A DNA stretch of 64,000 bases from Plasmodium brasilianum (Eukaryota; Apicomplexa; Aconoidasida; Haemosporida; Plasmodiidae). Numbering within the stretch: position 1 is the first letter of the stretch; each line of letters starts with the position of its first letter. The notes under the pieces are model-generated. The model was not told the DNA's origin. It did not search any database and worked only from the letters and a program-made list of their open reading frames with translations. Below are positions 1-12,800 of this stretch, piece by piece. Made by a program: the position numbers and the translations under genes. The stretch spans positions 2,763,412 through 2,827,411 of the forward strand of contig NC_090125.1 in NCBI RefSeq assembly GCF_023973825.1. Reading direction: 5' to 3'.

Positions 1-1605
1 CTATCAGATCCGACAAAGGGTTTGTACGTTTTCCCATCAGGCCCAATATAGGTTCCATGAAATTTACCATCTGGCTCAACATGAGGTGTGTATGTTTTTC
101 CATCAGGTCCAATATAATTTCCATGAAATTTACCATCCTGTTCAATACGGGGTGTATAAGTATTCCCATCAGGACCGACAAAAGATTCATGAGTTTTACC
201 ATCAGATCCAACGAATGGTTTGTAAGTTTTTCCATCGGGACCAATATAATTTCCATGAAATTGACCATCCGGTTCAATGTGGGGCGTATAAGTTTTCCCA
301 TCAGGTCCAATGTAAGTTCCATGAAACTTCCCATCTGGTTCAATATGGGGGATGTAAGTATTCCCATCAGGACCAACAAAAGATTCTTGAGTTTTACTAT
401 CAGTTCCGACAAAGGGTTTGTAAGTTTTCCCATCAGGCCCAATATAGATTCCATGAAATTGACCATCGGGTTCAATGTGGGGCGTATAAGTTTTCCCATC
501 AGGTCCAATGTAAGTTCCATGAAATTTCCCATCTGGTTCAATATGGGGTGTGTAAGTATTCCCATCAGGACCAACAAAAGATTCTTGAGTTTTACTATCA
601 GATCCGACAAAGGGTTTGTACGTTTTCCCATCAGGCCCAATATAGGTTCCATGAAATTTACCATCTGGCTCAACATGAGGTGTGTATGTTTTTCCATCAG
701 GTCCAATATAATTTCCATGAAATTTACCATCCTGTTCAATACGGGGTGTATAAGTATTCCCATCAGGACCGACAAAAGATTCATGAGTTTTACCATCAGA
801 TCCAACGAATGGTTTGTAAGTTTTTCCATCGGGACCAATATAATTTCCATGAAATTGACCATCCGGTTCAATGTGGGGCGTATAAGTTTTCCCATCAGGT
901 CCAATGTAAGTTCCATGAAACTTCCCATCTGGTTCAATATGGGGGATGTAAGTATTCCCATCAGGACCAACAAAAGATTCTTGAGTTTTACTATCAGATC
1001 CGACAAAGGGTTTGTAAGTTTTCCCATCAGGCCCAATATAGATTCCATGAAATTGACCATCGGGTTCAATGTGGGGCGTATAAGTTTTCCCATCAGGTCC
1101 AATGTAAGTTCCATGAAATTTCCCATCTGGTTCAATATGGGGTGTGTAAGTATTCCCATCAGGACCGACAAAAGATTCGTAAGTGTTGCCATCAGGCCCA
1201 ACAAAAGTTTTGTGGGTTCTCCCATCATGCCCAGCGAAGGGTTTGTAAGTTTTCCCATCAGGTCCAATGTAAGTTCCATGAAACTTCCCATCTGGTTCAA
1301 CATAAGGTTCGTAAGTTTTTCCATCAGGTCCAATATAAGATCCGTGAAATTTCCCATCAGGTTCTATGTAAGGTTTATAGGTGTTTCCATCTGGCCCAAC
1401 GAAAGATTCGTGAGTTTTCCCATCAGGTCCAACGAAGGGTTCGTAAGTTTTCCCATCAGGTCCAATATAGGTTCCATTAAATTTCCCATCAGGATCTACA
1501 TAAGGTTCGTAAATATCTCCATCAGGTCCAATATAAGCTCCATGAAATTTTCCATCAGGTCCAACATAAGGAGTGTAAGTTTTCCCATTAGGTCCAACAT
1601 AAGAT
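1..1605 (-). repeat. 33-bp coding repeat array with a 594-bp higher-order duplication
   Basis: The array encodes 11-residue PDG units on the minus strand. Within it, bases 1 to about 573 recur at 595 to about 1167 almost without change (594 bp = 18 units of 33 bp). The two differences I saw are a single base in the 'ctatcag(t/a)tccgac' segment and an A/G where the copies begin to part. Units to the right of about 1170 are more diverged from each other. Confidence 0.9.
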
Positions 1606-2303
1606 TCCTTTCCAATTAAATTATACGGCCCATTACCCAGTTCATCATAAACTCCACTATTAGTTTTATTTTTTGCATTTGAATTGGTAGAATGTGGAAC
1701 ATTATCTATGTATTCATAATCTGTGTCATATGGATCTTCTTTTTCTCTATTGTATCTTAATTTTTTATTTTTTCCTTTCTTATCTCTGTTCATATCAGCC
1801 ATTCGTTCACGATTTATCCTTTCCGCTTCTTCTTCTTCTTTCTTTTTTAAATTTTCATATTCCTCTTTCATTTTATCATATTTTATTTTGTTTTGACCAT
1901 TATTTGATTCATTTTTATTATTGGAATTATCATAATGTAATGGGGAATTTGCTTGTAATTGTCCTGTATTATATCCATTATTTTTATTTGAATTTGTTCC
2001 TTCATCGTGTCCATTTGGTGCATTTCCTTCATCATTTCCTGTACCTCCAGTGGCTCCTTTATTGGCACCCATGCCTTGTTTTCCTTTATTTACATTCCTA
2101 TTTGCGTTATTATCATTTTCTTCATCTTCATGATCTTGCCCCCCCATATAAAAAATAACTTTTGTTTTTTTTTTTGGACTGTAAGTTGGACTTTCATTTT
2201 TTAGGACATCATTTGCATTTCTTACTCTTCTATTTGTTTTATCTGTTGTTATATAATCAATGTGCACATATATAAGTAAAATAAAAATAATAACTTTTAA
2301 CAT
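1..2303 (-). CDS. RON2: Secreted 11-residue-repeat protein, probable rhoptry neck protein 2 (RON2), 5' part
   Basis: Reading leftward from the ATG at 2303, the frame stays open to the window edge, giving about 767 codons with the C-terminal part missing. It opens with a hydrophobic signal peptide (MLKVIIFILLIYVHIDY, then a polar stretch). Next come about 215 residues of Asn/Gly/Lys-rich sequence with a charged Glu/Lys segment. From about residue 233 to the edge it is a tandem array of 11-residue units with the core (Y/F)(V/I)(G/E)PDG(K/N/Q). RON2 is the rhoptry neck protein that parasites insert into the host membrane as the AMA1 receptor. I name it from the signal peptide, the N-terminal repeats and its place beside TSR1 and sortilin, where I recall PfRON2 lying. 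The AMA1-binding C-terminal region is outside the window, so the name is inference. A different secreted repeat protein remains possible. Confidence 0.62.
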   Translation of the reverse strand, partial: MLKVIIFILLIYVHIDYITTDKTNRRVRNANDVLKNESPTYSPKKKTKVIFYMGGQDHEDEENDNNANRNVNKGKQGMGANKGATGGTGNDEGNAPNGHDEGTNSNKNNGYNTGQLQANSPLHYDNSNNKNESNNGQNKIKYDKMKEEYENLKKKEEEEAERINRERMADMNRDKKGKNKKLRYNREKEDPYDTDYEYIDNVPHSTNSNAKNKTNSGVYDELGNGPYNLIGKESYVGPNGKTYTPYVGPDGKFHGAYIGPDGDIYEPYVDPDGKFNGTYIGPDGKTYEPFVGPDGKTHESFVGPDGNTYKPYIEPDGKFHGSYIGPDGKTYEPYVEPDGKFHGTYIGPDGKTYKPFAGHDGRTHKTFVGPDGNTYESFVGPDGNTYTPHIEPDGKFHGTYIGPDGKTYTPHIEPDGQFHGIYIGPDGKTYKPFVGSDSKTQESFVGPDGNTYIPHIEPDGKFHGTYIGPDGKTYTPHIEPDGQFHGNYIGPDGKTYKPFVGSDGKTHESFVGPDGNTYTPRIEQDGKFHGNYIGPDGKTYTPHVEPDGKFHGTYIGPDGKTYKPFVGSDSKTQESFVGPDGNTYTPHIEPDGKFHGTYIGPDGKTYTPHIEPDGQFHGIYIGPDGKTYKPFVGTDSKTQESFVGPDGNTYIPHIEPDGKFHGTYIGPDGKTYTPHIEPDGQFHGNYIGPDGKTYKPFVGSDGKTHESFVGPDGNTYTPRIEQDGKFHGNYIGPDGKTYTPHVEPDGKFHGTYIGPDGKTYKPFVGSD

Positions 2304-2706
2304 TTTATTCTTTTTATAGTTAGAAACTGGAACAACAACAAAAAAAAAAATTTAATGAATGAATAAATGAAAGGCATAAAAAATGAAAACTAAAAATTAA
2401 AAATTTTCCATTAAGAGAAATTTCACATTATTAAATTTTGTCAATAGTGAGAATTATATAAAACTAAACACAACAAAAACAATACTTTAAAATATTCTAC
2501 ATAAAAAGGTAAGTTATGTGATAATGTTGAGCAATATTTCTTTGTATCAGTTGTCTATATCTATGTCTATATTTTTATTATTATATTGATCTTTCGAAAA
2601 CATCAAGACAACCAGGGTGATGAGAAAATAAAAAAAACAAAAAAAACCTCTAATTAAATCTTCACAAAAATTAATAACTTAAAAATTAAATACAAAAATG
2701 TTCTAA

Positions 2707-2742
<36 letters not shown>

Positions 2743-3413
2743 AATGTACGTTTTTTCAGTTTTGGTTTATATTTAAAACACAAATATTGAAAAGCTGAGC
2801 TTCTATAAATATGGATAAAAAAAAAAAAAATAAAATAAAAATAAACGTAAAAATATTACAGAATTCTAGAATGAAGCCATTTTAAATGTTTTTGTCTGCA
2901 CATATCTAACATTTAAATATGTGTTATAAAAAATATATTACTGCGTTAAACATATCTAGCTGAGGAATTATGTACAAAATAATTAACCATAAAGAAAAAA
3001 TTACGAGAACAGAAATAAATTAGAAAAAAAAACAAAACAAATTTAAATCCTTCTTTATTATTTCCCCCCCTTTTCTAATATAATTGTACAAAAAAATATA
3101 TTCTAGACTTTAAATATTTTTTATATATTATTTTACATTATATCATATTTCGTCTTATGGTACCATTTAACCATTTGCACAAAGGCGCACAATATTATTT
3201 TAAAAAAATAAAAATATTGAAAAATTATTGTATGCATAAATATTTGTATTATTGCTACTACTTTAAGTTCAAAAATTTTGATATACTTATTTTTATCGTT
3301 TGTTTGATGAATTGTTCTATACTATGTAAAAAGGAAAAGTACAACAGTGTCGTAACACATTGACATATGGGTATTTCTTTCTTAAAAATACATAAAAATG
3401 TTTAGAATTAATG

Positions 3414-3447
<34 letters not shown>

Positions 3448-5096
3448 TATATGTATAAAGACACATATTGCTATTCTTAGAAGTTAAAAATACAGATATC
3501 TTCATTGCATTGAATTATATTTTATTTTTTTTTTATCCTTTTTATCTTAATATTCCCATAACGAGTGAATAAGCAATGATATTTTTTAAAAGGAACAAAT
3601 AATTCATGTACTGCAGTGGTGTAATAAATAAAATTTAACAATAATGTACATAAGCTTACAATAATTTAAAATCATTTCTTTTAAAATTCAAACTTTTTAA
3701 TAATCATTTTAAAGGTGTTGTACATTTTCACTTAAAAGTCTAATTTTACGTTTGGTATAGAGTAGAGATATTAATTAAAATTTTTTTTTTTTATATTTTT
3801 TTATCATACTTTAATTAGTTGATAGTATAATTCGCATATAGAGATATGATATGCCTGCATTTGTTCATTTATTTATTTATAATATTACATTTTTATGCTA
3901 ATGTAATATTTTAGGATAATAGGAAAATAAAACTTTTTATTTTTTACAACTACGTATATATATATATATGTACACTCCTTCCTAATATTTTATAACAGTT
4001 CTTTAAACCTTTCTATATTAATTTTGTGCATTTGACTTACAGCCCACTTAAGGCTTAGTAATAAACGCAACAAATAAAAATTTTCAATTAATTTTTCTTA
4101 TATAAGCTGAATACGAAAGTAAAACTTTTCATTTTAATATCCAAGACTTTATAGTACTGTAATGTTTAAAAAATTTATTAGTTTTCCCAGTACGTAGGAA
4201 GGAACGAAAAAAGGAAAGTGCGCACCTATTTAAAGGCACATACATAAGTATATATACATATATATTTATATATGTATATATTACTATTTATTGATGAACA
4301 AGTATTTCTTTCAATATTTAGTCCCTTAAATTGTGCATAATCGTAAAATTTTTAGCCCATTTTATTCAACATATATTAGGATGCATGTATAGCAATAATG
4401 CTTTTATGCCTTTCATAATAAAGATAAGAAATGTAAGATTCATTATGCACTTTTTTTATTCTTTTATTTTTTACAAAAATATGAAGATAAATATTATACT
4501 GAGAACTATGTATGCATAGAATTATAATATGCTAAGGGCACAAGTTTTACGTAAAAATGTCAACAACTTGACTTACAACTACTTAATTTATTTAATATTC
4601 TGCAAAATCATTTTAAAGTTAATTTTTTCAACTTTGTGCCAAATAATATTTCCTTTTTGTTTTTTTTATTTTTTTATTTTTATCTTTCTCTATTTTGAAA
4701 AAATATATATATTTAAACAACATGTATGTAGTGTGTTTATTTTAAAATATAAGGTTATCATTGTTTTCAAAACATTTTACCAATTTTATTAAATCTCTGC
4801 TTCTCCTTTTTTTAAATATTTTAAATAACTTTTTGTGTATAATGCTTCCATTAAGTTTTTCTCATTTTTCCATAAGCTATTGCTAAAAGTAATTTTAGTA
4901 ATATTATAAATATAATAAAAAGTACTGAAGTATAATTAAACATAAATGTGAGTTGATTGTAAAAATACAACATATACTTAGAGATCCTGCTGGGTATTTC
5001 ATTACCATTATATAATTATATATTATCATCTGGGGTTAATATTTACATTAAGGCTTCAAAAAAAGAAAAAAAAATTTCATTACTTAAAATTAAACA
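2304..5096. other. Divergent intergenic region (RON2-like / TSR1 promoters)
   Basis: This 2.8-kb spacer separates two genes transcribed away from each other, so it should hold both promoters and 5' UTRs. It contains (TA)n tracts near 2709-2740 and 3433-3452, many A and T runs, and a short C run near 3064. Short open frames here (for example 3157-3363 and 4529-4792) are hydrophobic by composition only. I see no supported gene. Confidence 0.7.
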
Positions 5097-8000
5097 ATGA
5101 AGCATAGATCACATTTAAAGCAAAAAAACAAAGTTTATAAAAAATGTAAAAGTCAGAAACGGAATAAAAATTTAAAAAAAGTTCAGAAAAAGAAGAGAAA
5201 TAATGCAACTTTAAAATACAGTCATATTTTACATAGGGCATTTCAATCCCATTGTACAAAAGCGAATAACTTAAAAAGTAAACTTCAGGAAAAATCAAAA
5301 TACATACCATTTTACAGTTGTTTAAATATATGTTTAATAGGGTTTCATGAAAATGCAGATGTTCTATCATTTAAAAAAGAGTTCATAAAATATTTATGTG
5401 AAAAAAATGGTGAAGATATTATAGAAGATAACATAAATTTATATGATATATATACAATACATTCAAATAATGAAAAAAAAAACGATCCTTAGTAATTTAT
5501 GATATACCACGAGATATATATGGAATAATAGATGGAACAAAATGTGCCGATTTAATTTTGTGTATTTTTAAAGATGGAAATGTTGAGAAATCCTCTTTTG
5601 ATGAATTGGGTTATAACTTGTTATCAGTTTTAAGAATACAAGGAGTTCCATCAGTTATCGGTATAGGATATAACACAAAAGAAAATAGTAATAAAAATAC
5701 ACAGAAATTTGTGGCCAGGTATTTTAACTCAGAATTTACATTAGATGATAAAATATTCTTTATTAATAGTGATGACAACAATAAAAATTTTCATTTTAAC
5801 AAACTTTATAATGAAATAATGAATATAAAAGTAAAGAGTGTCTCTTATAGAGAAGGAAGAGGCTACATGATGGCTGACTCATGTCAATATAATCCAGTTA
5901 ATGATTCCATTTACATAAAAGGGTTTGTGAAAGGTATAGGATTTAATATTTACAACCCATTACATATAACGAACATTGGAGATTATTATATCGATGATAT
6001 ATATGTCATAGATGTGATAAAAGGAAAAAAAAATATGAATAGTAGTGAAGGAATAGGTGCTAAACTTTCCCTATTTGATATAATTCAAAATAATGAACAA
6101 GAAGAAAATAGTTTTAATTTTATAAACAATTTTCTTCATAATAGTAAAATAGCTAATAATGATTTTAATTACAATTGTTTACACGTTCAAAATAGCGCAA
6201 ACAGAAGTAATCTAAATGAGGAAAATGATTTATTGTGTGTACGACCATACACTTCCCAAGAAAATAATTTTTATGTTAACAATTTAATGACTCTTAAAAA
6301 TAATTCTATAACAGAATATCCCCCTTCTAGATTGTTTGATCAAACAGATGATTATGCAAACAGCAGTGATCATGCTGTTTATAATTTTAATTTAAACAAT
6401 GCCTTAAATGGTACAAACAATGATGAGTATAATAAAGGCGTGTCTAAGATAAGTACAAGCAGTATGAACTGTATGGACAGCACGAATTATTCAAACAAAA
6501 CAAATAACATGTACAATGTACACGGCAGTGTAAATGGAAATAATGATCATAATAATACGTGCAAAAAGGGCAATTCGGATAATATTTGGATGTATATATC
6601 GAACGAAAAACATGAAGTAAACGATAATATTATTAGTTCTTTTGATAGACACGAAACACAAAATGTAGGAGTAAATAACACTGGCAGTAGTAATATATGC
6701 ACTGAGGAGCATTTCAATAGTATCAGCTTTTCACAGGGAAACAATTCTTGTGAACATGGTGGAGGGGAATCAGAAATGGAGAAAGGCAATAAGAATAATA
6801 GTAGCAGTAGGAGTAGTAGTAGTGGTAGAAGTAGTGGTAGTAGTAGTGGTAGTAGTAGTGGTAGTATTGATAGTAGAAGTAGTAGTGGTAGTAATAATGA
6901 TTCCATAGAAAAGGACTCAGATAATTCTGATTATATCTATCTGTGCAAAAATATAAGTGCTAGGGAACGGTTCAAGAGATATAGAAGTTTGCAAAGTTTT
7001 AGAACCTCCTATGTGGATGTGTATGAGGATTTACCTTTGGAATATTCACGTATTTATGATTATGAAAGTTCAGAAAATTTAGGAAAATATTCAAAAAGGA
7101 AATATATAGAAAATTGCAAAATTATAAATGGAGAATATACCTTAACAGATGCCTACTGTTTATTTATTATAAAAAATGATGGAAAATTGTATAATTTAAT
7201 ACAGTATTTACAGAAGAAAAAATTACCTTTTATATTATCAAGTTTACTGCCTTTTGAAAGAAAAGTAACAGTAGTGAATATGGAAATAGAAAGAACTTTT
7301 TCTTATTTAGGGAACGTAGAATCAAAAGAGGTATTTGAGATAGTATGTGGGTTTAGACATTTTGTTTCTTGTCCTATTTTCAGTGAACAAATTGTTAAGT
7401 CAACACAAGCAAAAGGAAAATATGAAAAAAATTTGAAATATGGGAAAAAGTATGTTGCTTCCGTATATGCCTTTACAACAGTCACCAATGCCCCTGTTTT
7501 TATTATAAAAAAAAAAAAAATTCATCAAGAAGAAGGAAGATGTAATGAGGATCGCTTGCATATACAAACACCAGAAAATGTATGCGACACGAAAAATTGC
7601 AACAATAGTTTAGAAGGTGCAGAAGGAGGCATTAACAGTAGTAATAACTACATTAGTAACAACGTCATTAGTAACAACTTCGTTAGTAATTACAACATTA
7701 GAAACTACAACATTAGTAAATACGACCGTAGTAGTAGTAACAATAATGGTAATTCGTCATGTACAAACAAGCTAAGAAGTGAGAATATCAATGTTGAACT
7801 TTTCGATCCTTTTACCACTAACGATACTAATAATATCATGTCAGTGTTAGTTGCACATGGGAAAGTTATCAACTGTGATTGTAAAAGAATAATTATGAAA
7901 AGAATAAGTATTTGTGGAAAAATTTTCAAAATTAATAAAAAAGGAGCCGTTATTAGAAACATGTTTTATAACCCGAAAGATATAAATTACTTTAAGCCAG

Positions 8001-8239
8001 TAGAATTACATACGAAATTTGGTTTAACTGGAAAAATATTAGAGTCATTAGGAACCCATGGAAAAATGAAGTGCATGTTTAATGATGTCCTAAAACAGCA
8101 TGATAAAGTTTTTATTAATTTGTATAAAAGAGTATATCCTATATGGTTCCCTTTAACATGGGGAGGGGACCCCAATTTAGGTCCCGATGATAAGCATTTA
8201 CAGAAAAAACGGAAAAATATTAATTTGTCTCATTTGTGA
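5097..8239 (+). CDS. TSR1: Pre-rRNA processing / 40S assembly factor TSR1, with an apparent frameshift near 5473-5482
   Basis: TSR1 is a GTPase-like but GTP-independent factor of pre-40S ribosomal subunits in the nucleolus and cytoplasm, related to BMS1. The N-terminus has the basic HRSHLKQKNK start typical of TSR1. There is no P-loop, which argues against BMS1. The C-terminal 400 residues carry the RIBIOP_C/DUF663 signature, including FRHFVSCPIFSEQ, KPVELHTKFG, LGTHGKMKCMF and NLYKRVYPIWF. The middle is padded with Asn-rich sequence and a Ser/Gly run (6799-6894). The reading frame is broken: codons from 5097 hit TAG at 5490-5492, while homologous sequence (LVIYDIPRDIYGIIDGTKCADL) continues in the -1 frame. 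The break follows a run of ten A (5473-5482), so one extra A or two fewer would join the halves. No GT..AG intron fits. Joined length is about 1,046 residues. Confidence 0.88.
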
Positions 8240-9844
8240 TTTTGTTCATTAATTATACGTAATAATTATTTTCTTTTTAAATAAAATTTTCTTTTGCTTT
8301 AGAAACTTGCAATATGTATCCCTCATTTAATATAAAATTTTTCTTGATATTAATTTATAAATATTTGTTAATATGCTTTGTAAAAATTATTCTTTTATTT
8401 TTGATTTATGTGCATACATGTGAGAAAAAGAAAAAAAAAAAAAAATAATCAAAATTAAATTATATTGTTTTACGTTATAATTGGTTAATTCAAAACAAAT
8501 TAAAGAATTTCAACTGCTAAAATTTTGTTGGAAAAATTTATATTTCATTTAGTTTTCCTTAATAAAAAAAAAATATATTCCAAAAAGAAAATTGGAAATT
8601 CTGGAAAATGCTTTTGATTTTTAAGAATATACATATGTATAAATATATATATTTATTAAAAAAAATGTTCTTAGAAGACATTTTTAATCTAAAAGAAAAA
8701 AGAACAAATCAACCAAGTTAAAATGAAATGCCCTTGTGATTTATTATTTGTTTTTTTATATTTTATTAATGATGAAATATTTTCATTATTCTTTTGATTG
8801 TGTTAAAATATTTTCTTTTTAAGGTAAAACAGTGACATAATGGAGAAACTACAGGTGCCTCAACAATATCAATGTATATAGACTTGTCTATGTCTACTTA
8901 TGTAATGGTATATAGTTCTACACACGTGTTCACATGTGTGTGCATATTGTTTATATCCGCAGTTATCCTTATACTCTAAAACGAAAGCACTTGCTATTTT
9001 AAATAAATGCAATTCAAATTATGAAGAGATTACGTTAGATATACATACGAATTTCTTTAACAGTGTAATATTTGATTTTTTTTTTTTTTTTATTTTTTAA
9101 AGCTTAATATAAAAATTAACATTTTTGTTTTTCTCTTTTTCTTCTTTTGTATAGCTAAAATTTAATTTTCTTTTTTTTTTTTGCCACATTAGGTTTATTA
9201 TAAAACAAAAAAACTAACAAAGAAAACACATAAAAAGTACATGCAACATATGAACGAAGATATATTATCTAAATAAATATGTCATTCGTATTCAAAAGAA
9301 AGTAATTTTGTAATAAAAATAGTATTACAAAAACTTCTTTTTCGATATTTAAATTAAAAAAAAAAAAAAGAAATGGAAAAAAATAAATAAAATTAAATAT
9401 AGTAAAAATTACAACATTAATAAAGGTGCTAATCTAAAAAAATATATTGATAATAATTTATATAGATAATGGGAAAATAAAAAAAATAGGATAGCGTAAG
9501 GGAGTTTAAATAAATTAATAAAAAGGCATCTTATGGATATAATTAAAAGATAAGCTATTACTACATTAAAAAAATAACAATGATGATTACAATATTAACA
9601 AAAGTGTTAAAAATTAATTACTACATAATTCCTTCGTTCTTTTTTAATTTTTTATAATTATTATTTTTTCTTATTTTCTTACGTTGGGTTACTTAGTATT
9701 TTTAAAAAGTATTTCCATATATATATATACATGTATAAAAGCATGTGAATTAATTTTCTGTAAAAATGTACACTTCATTATATAAGGTCAAGCATACTAT
9801 TACACACACTGCTATTACTTATGCGACCACTTAATTTCTTCACA
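8240..9844. other. Convergent intergenic region (TSR1 / sortilin 3' ends)
   Basis: This holds the 3' UTRs of two genes that point at each other. It is AT-rich sequence with long A and T homopolymers (for example near 8430, 9078 and 9356). I see no gene or repeat worth naming. Confidence 0.7.
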
Positions 9845-12800
9845 TTATAATAACTCAATATTTTCTCCATAACTTTTGGGAGGGGAAAAGTCTCTTGATG
9901 TCATATAATTATTTTGATTTGATCTGTTTCGGGCTAACTTAAAATCGTTATTTCTTGTTTTATTCCTTTCACTGGAATAAGACAAAAGCGTTGGAACGTC
10001 CTCCTCGTTGTCATCCTTTAAAAGCAGTTTCAAGTGCAAAAATAGTAGTAATATAATATAATAATTTTGACGTAGTGACATATATATATAAATGTAAATA
10101 TAAATATGTATTTATATATATATACATTTATATATATAGATAGATATATTCACAAAATGCGCAACTTGACCAGCTAGAAAGTTGAAAACGAATAAAGAAT
10201 AAGAATAAAAACAAATCGGACACAATAATATTATATAAATAAAAAAATGTTAAGAAAAAGATTAGGATGATGAAGTTATATCCTACTTGTTGCGCGTCTA
10301 TAAATTCCATTTCTGGTTCAAATCCATTGTTACTTACATTTCCTCTTTTAGTTTTAATGACTGAATATTTAACATGTTCAAAAGTATCGAAACCTGCAAA
10401 AAGGGCGAAACCGGGTGCATAAAGAAAAAAAAGTGAAAAGGGTGAACATAAAGGTTACATGAACGAGACAAATAACTAGACATTAATGCAACTTCATTAA
10501 CACGTAATAAAATGATGTGGTATATATATATATATATGAAAGAAAAAATAAAAATTAACTAAAAACATGGGCTGTAAATATGTGCACTATAATTACCATA
10601 GTTGTAAAACAGGTTTTTAAATTTTGGATTTCTGCACATGTAGGTAACTATGAGCATAATCAGGCCTATAATAAATATTATAAATAAAATAGACTTAGCG
10701 CCTAAAACAAAAAGGAAAAAAGAAAAAAAAAAAAAAAAAGTATACGTATTAAAATAATACAGTATATTATAAAATATTATATGACATTACAGTACATCAC
10801 AATATATAACAATATATGATGTTATATAGTACAAATATAAAGGAAACACAAAATGACACTATATAAATAAAAAAAGGCACAAGGAAACAAAAGGATAAAA
10901 ATAAAAATAAAAATTATGGTTGCATTTATTGTACTTAATTAGTTTTTATAGAGTTTACTTCTATTAAAAGGAGCGTGTGCTGGGCAAGGGACAGGAACTT
11001 TCTCAGGAATCCAACCATTAATACAGATATCACCAGGTACTTTCCTATATGCATTTGCATAAAAATAAGAACTGCTTGTACATCCTTCAACTGTTAAAGT
11101 TGGATCATTGGGCTTACATTCATAACTTCCAATTTTACGGGTGAAACCAGTTTCACATTCATAATCTTCTGGTGTACATTCGCAAGCTTTTTTATCAACT
11201 GTTCTTTTTAAATCTTTTCCGTTAAAACATTCAGATGTCTGTTTTCTTCTTGTGTAAGTAATTTTTCTACCTAAAGTACATTTATCAGAAAAGGATCCAC
11301 TACCAGGTGACCATGTTTCATAATCTGAAGAAACCGAATCAGCTGCCCACAAACCTTTACATAAAGGTTGACCAAGAGTATTAAAATCAAGATGATATAG
11401 AACACCAACATCATTTCTTGTACCATACACTAAAAATTCGACAGAGGAAGAATTCGGTTCTGCTACAATATTATCAACATCAATTGAAAATTGTCCTAAT
11501 TCAAAATCAAACCAACTTTGTCCTTCATTCCAACTAAATACAATTTGATTTGTTTTATGTAAATCATCAGCCATAACTATTAAACCTCCATGATCTCCAT
11601 ACTCATAAATATATGGACCTTTATGAGCTTCCATCCATGTTACTCCTCCATCTCTTGACAAAAAAGTATTTACTTCATCGCTTTCATATCTTAAATGACT
11701 TCCAACATTACCTGTTCCCATAATTATTCCAACAGCATTTTCTATAGAATAAAATGGAGCATACTGATGATAATTTGTTATACCATGTAAATGTAGATAA
11801 CAGTTATCTCCACAGTCATATCTATTTCCTCTACTGTCCACTTTTGGTGCTTTTAAATAAGACCAATGACCACCTTTGTTAAAAGAAATTACTGTTCTAA
11901 CTAAATCTTCATTTTTCCCTTTTGCCGATAGTTTTTTCCTTTTTTCAGTATTTGTTTGAAATGGACTGAACTCATCTTCTAATTGTGCTTTAAAATTATT
12001 AAACCTTAAATCTTCATCTTTAATTTCATCTTGATCATCTAAAAAATTTGCAATGTACACTCCATCTAAACTCAGCACCTTATCAAATTCGCATTCACCT
12101 GAAGACGTTCTTATATTATTTGGTAAAGAAAGAGTATAATTTAATCCAGAAGCGTCCGAAATATACACATTTCCTGTATTAACTCTATCAGATGAAATTC
12201 CATGATTTACATGTAGCATTATAGCACCCTCTGATGTATCTAAAACGGTATAAGATTTTTCATGTATATTTTCTGGTAAATTGGCTTTATTAAATGTTTT
12301 ACCTCCATCAGTTGATACCATCATATTAACAGTTTGTTTAATTACATCATTTAATCTAGCAACAAATATGTATCCATTTGATATTAAAAATTTATTTCCT
12401 TGTTTCACTAATACATCTACACTTCTTCCAAAATTATCCGTAGATACAAAGTCGACATCTTTAGACCATCCACTGAATCTCTGCTGATGCCCATTTCTAT
12501 TTTTATGATGAGTATAATAGACTGTGTCTTCTAAATGTGATTCTTTATCTCCCCAATTAAATTGAACTACATAAATATCTATTAATTGAAAAGTTCTTCC
12601 TAAATCTTTTGTTACTGATAAAGTTTGCATGCATTCTCCATTTTTTTCATCCGTAGAATAACAGGCTGAAGTCCATGAAGAAACTAATGCCCAATGCGTT
12701 TTTGTACTATGAAACTGCCAAAAATTTATTTTGTTTTTATAATTCACTAATCGAAACGTTTCTCCTGCATTTTCTGAAACGTAATGATTTTTTTGATTCC

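Noticed and set aside
57..1619. Long plus-strand open frames (520 and 464 codons) across the left edge.
   Set aside because: They are antisense shadows of the minus-strand PDG repeat array; the minus frame has a signal peptide and a sensible start, the plus frames do not.
4529..4792. 87-codon frame with membrane-like composition in the RON2/TSR1 spacer.
   Set aside because: Composition is explained by TTT/TTA/ATT codons; no signal, no conserved-looking motif, no splice context.
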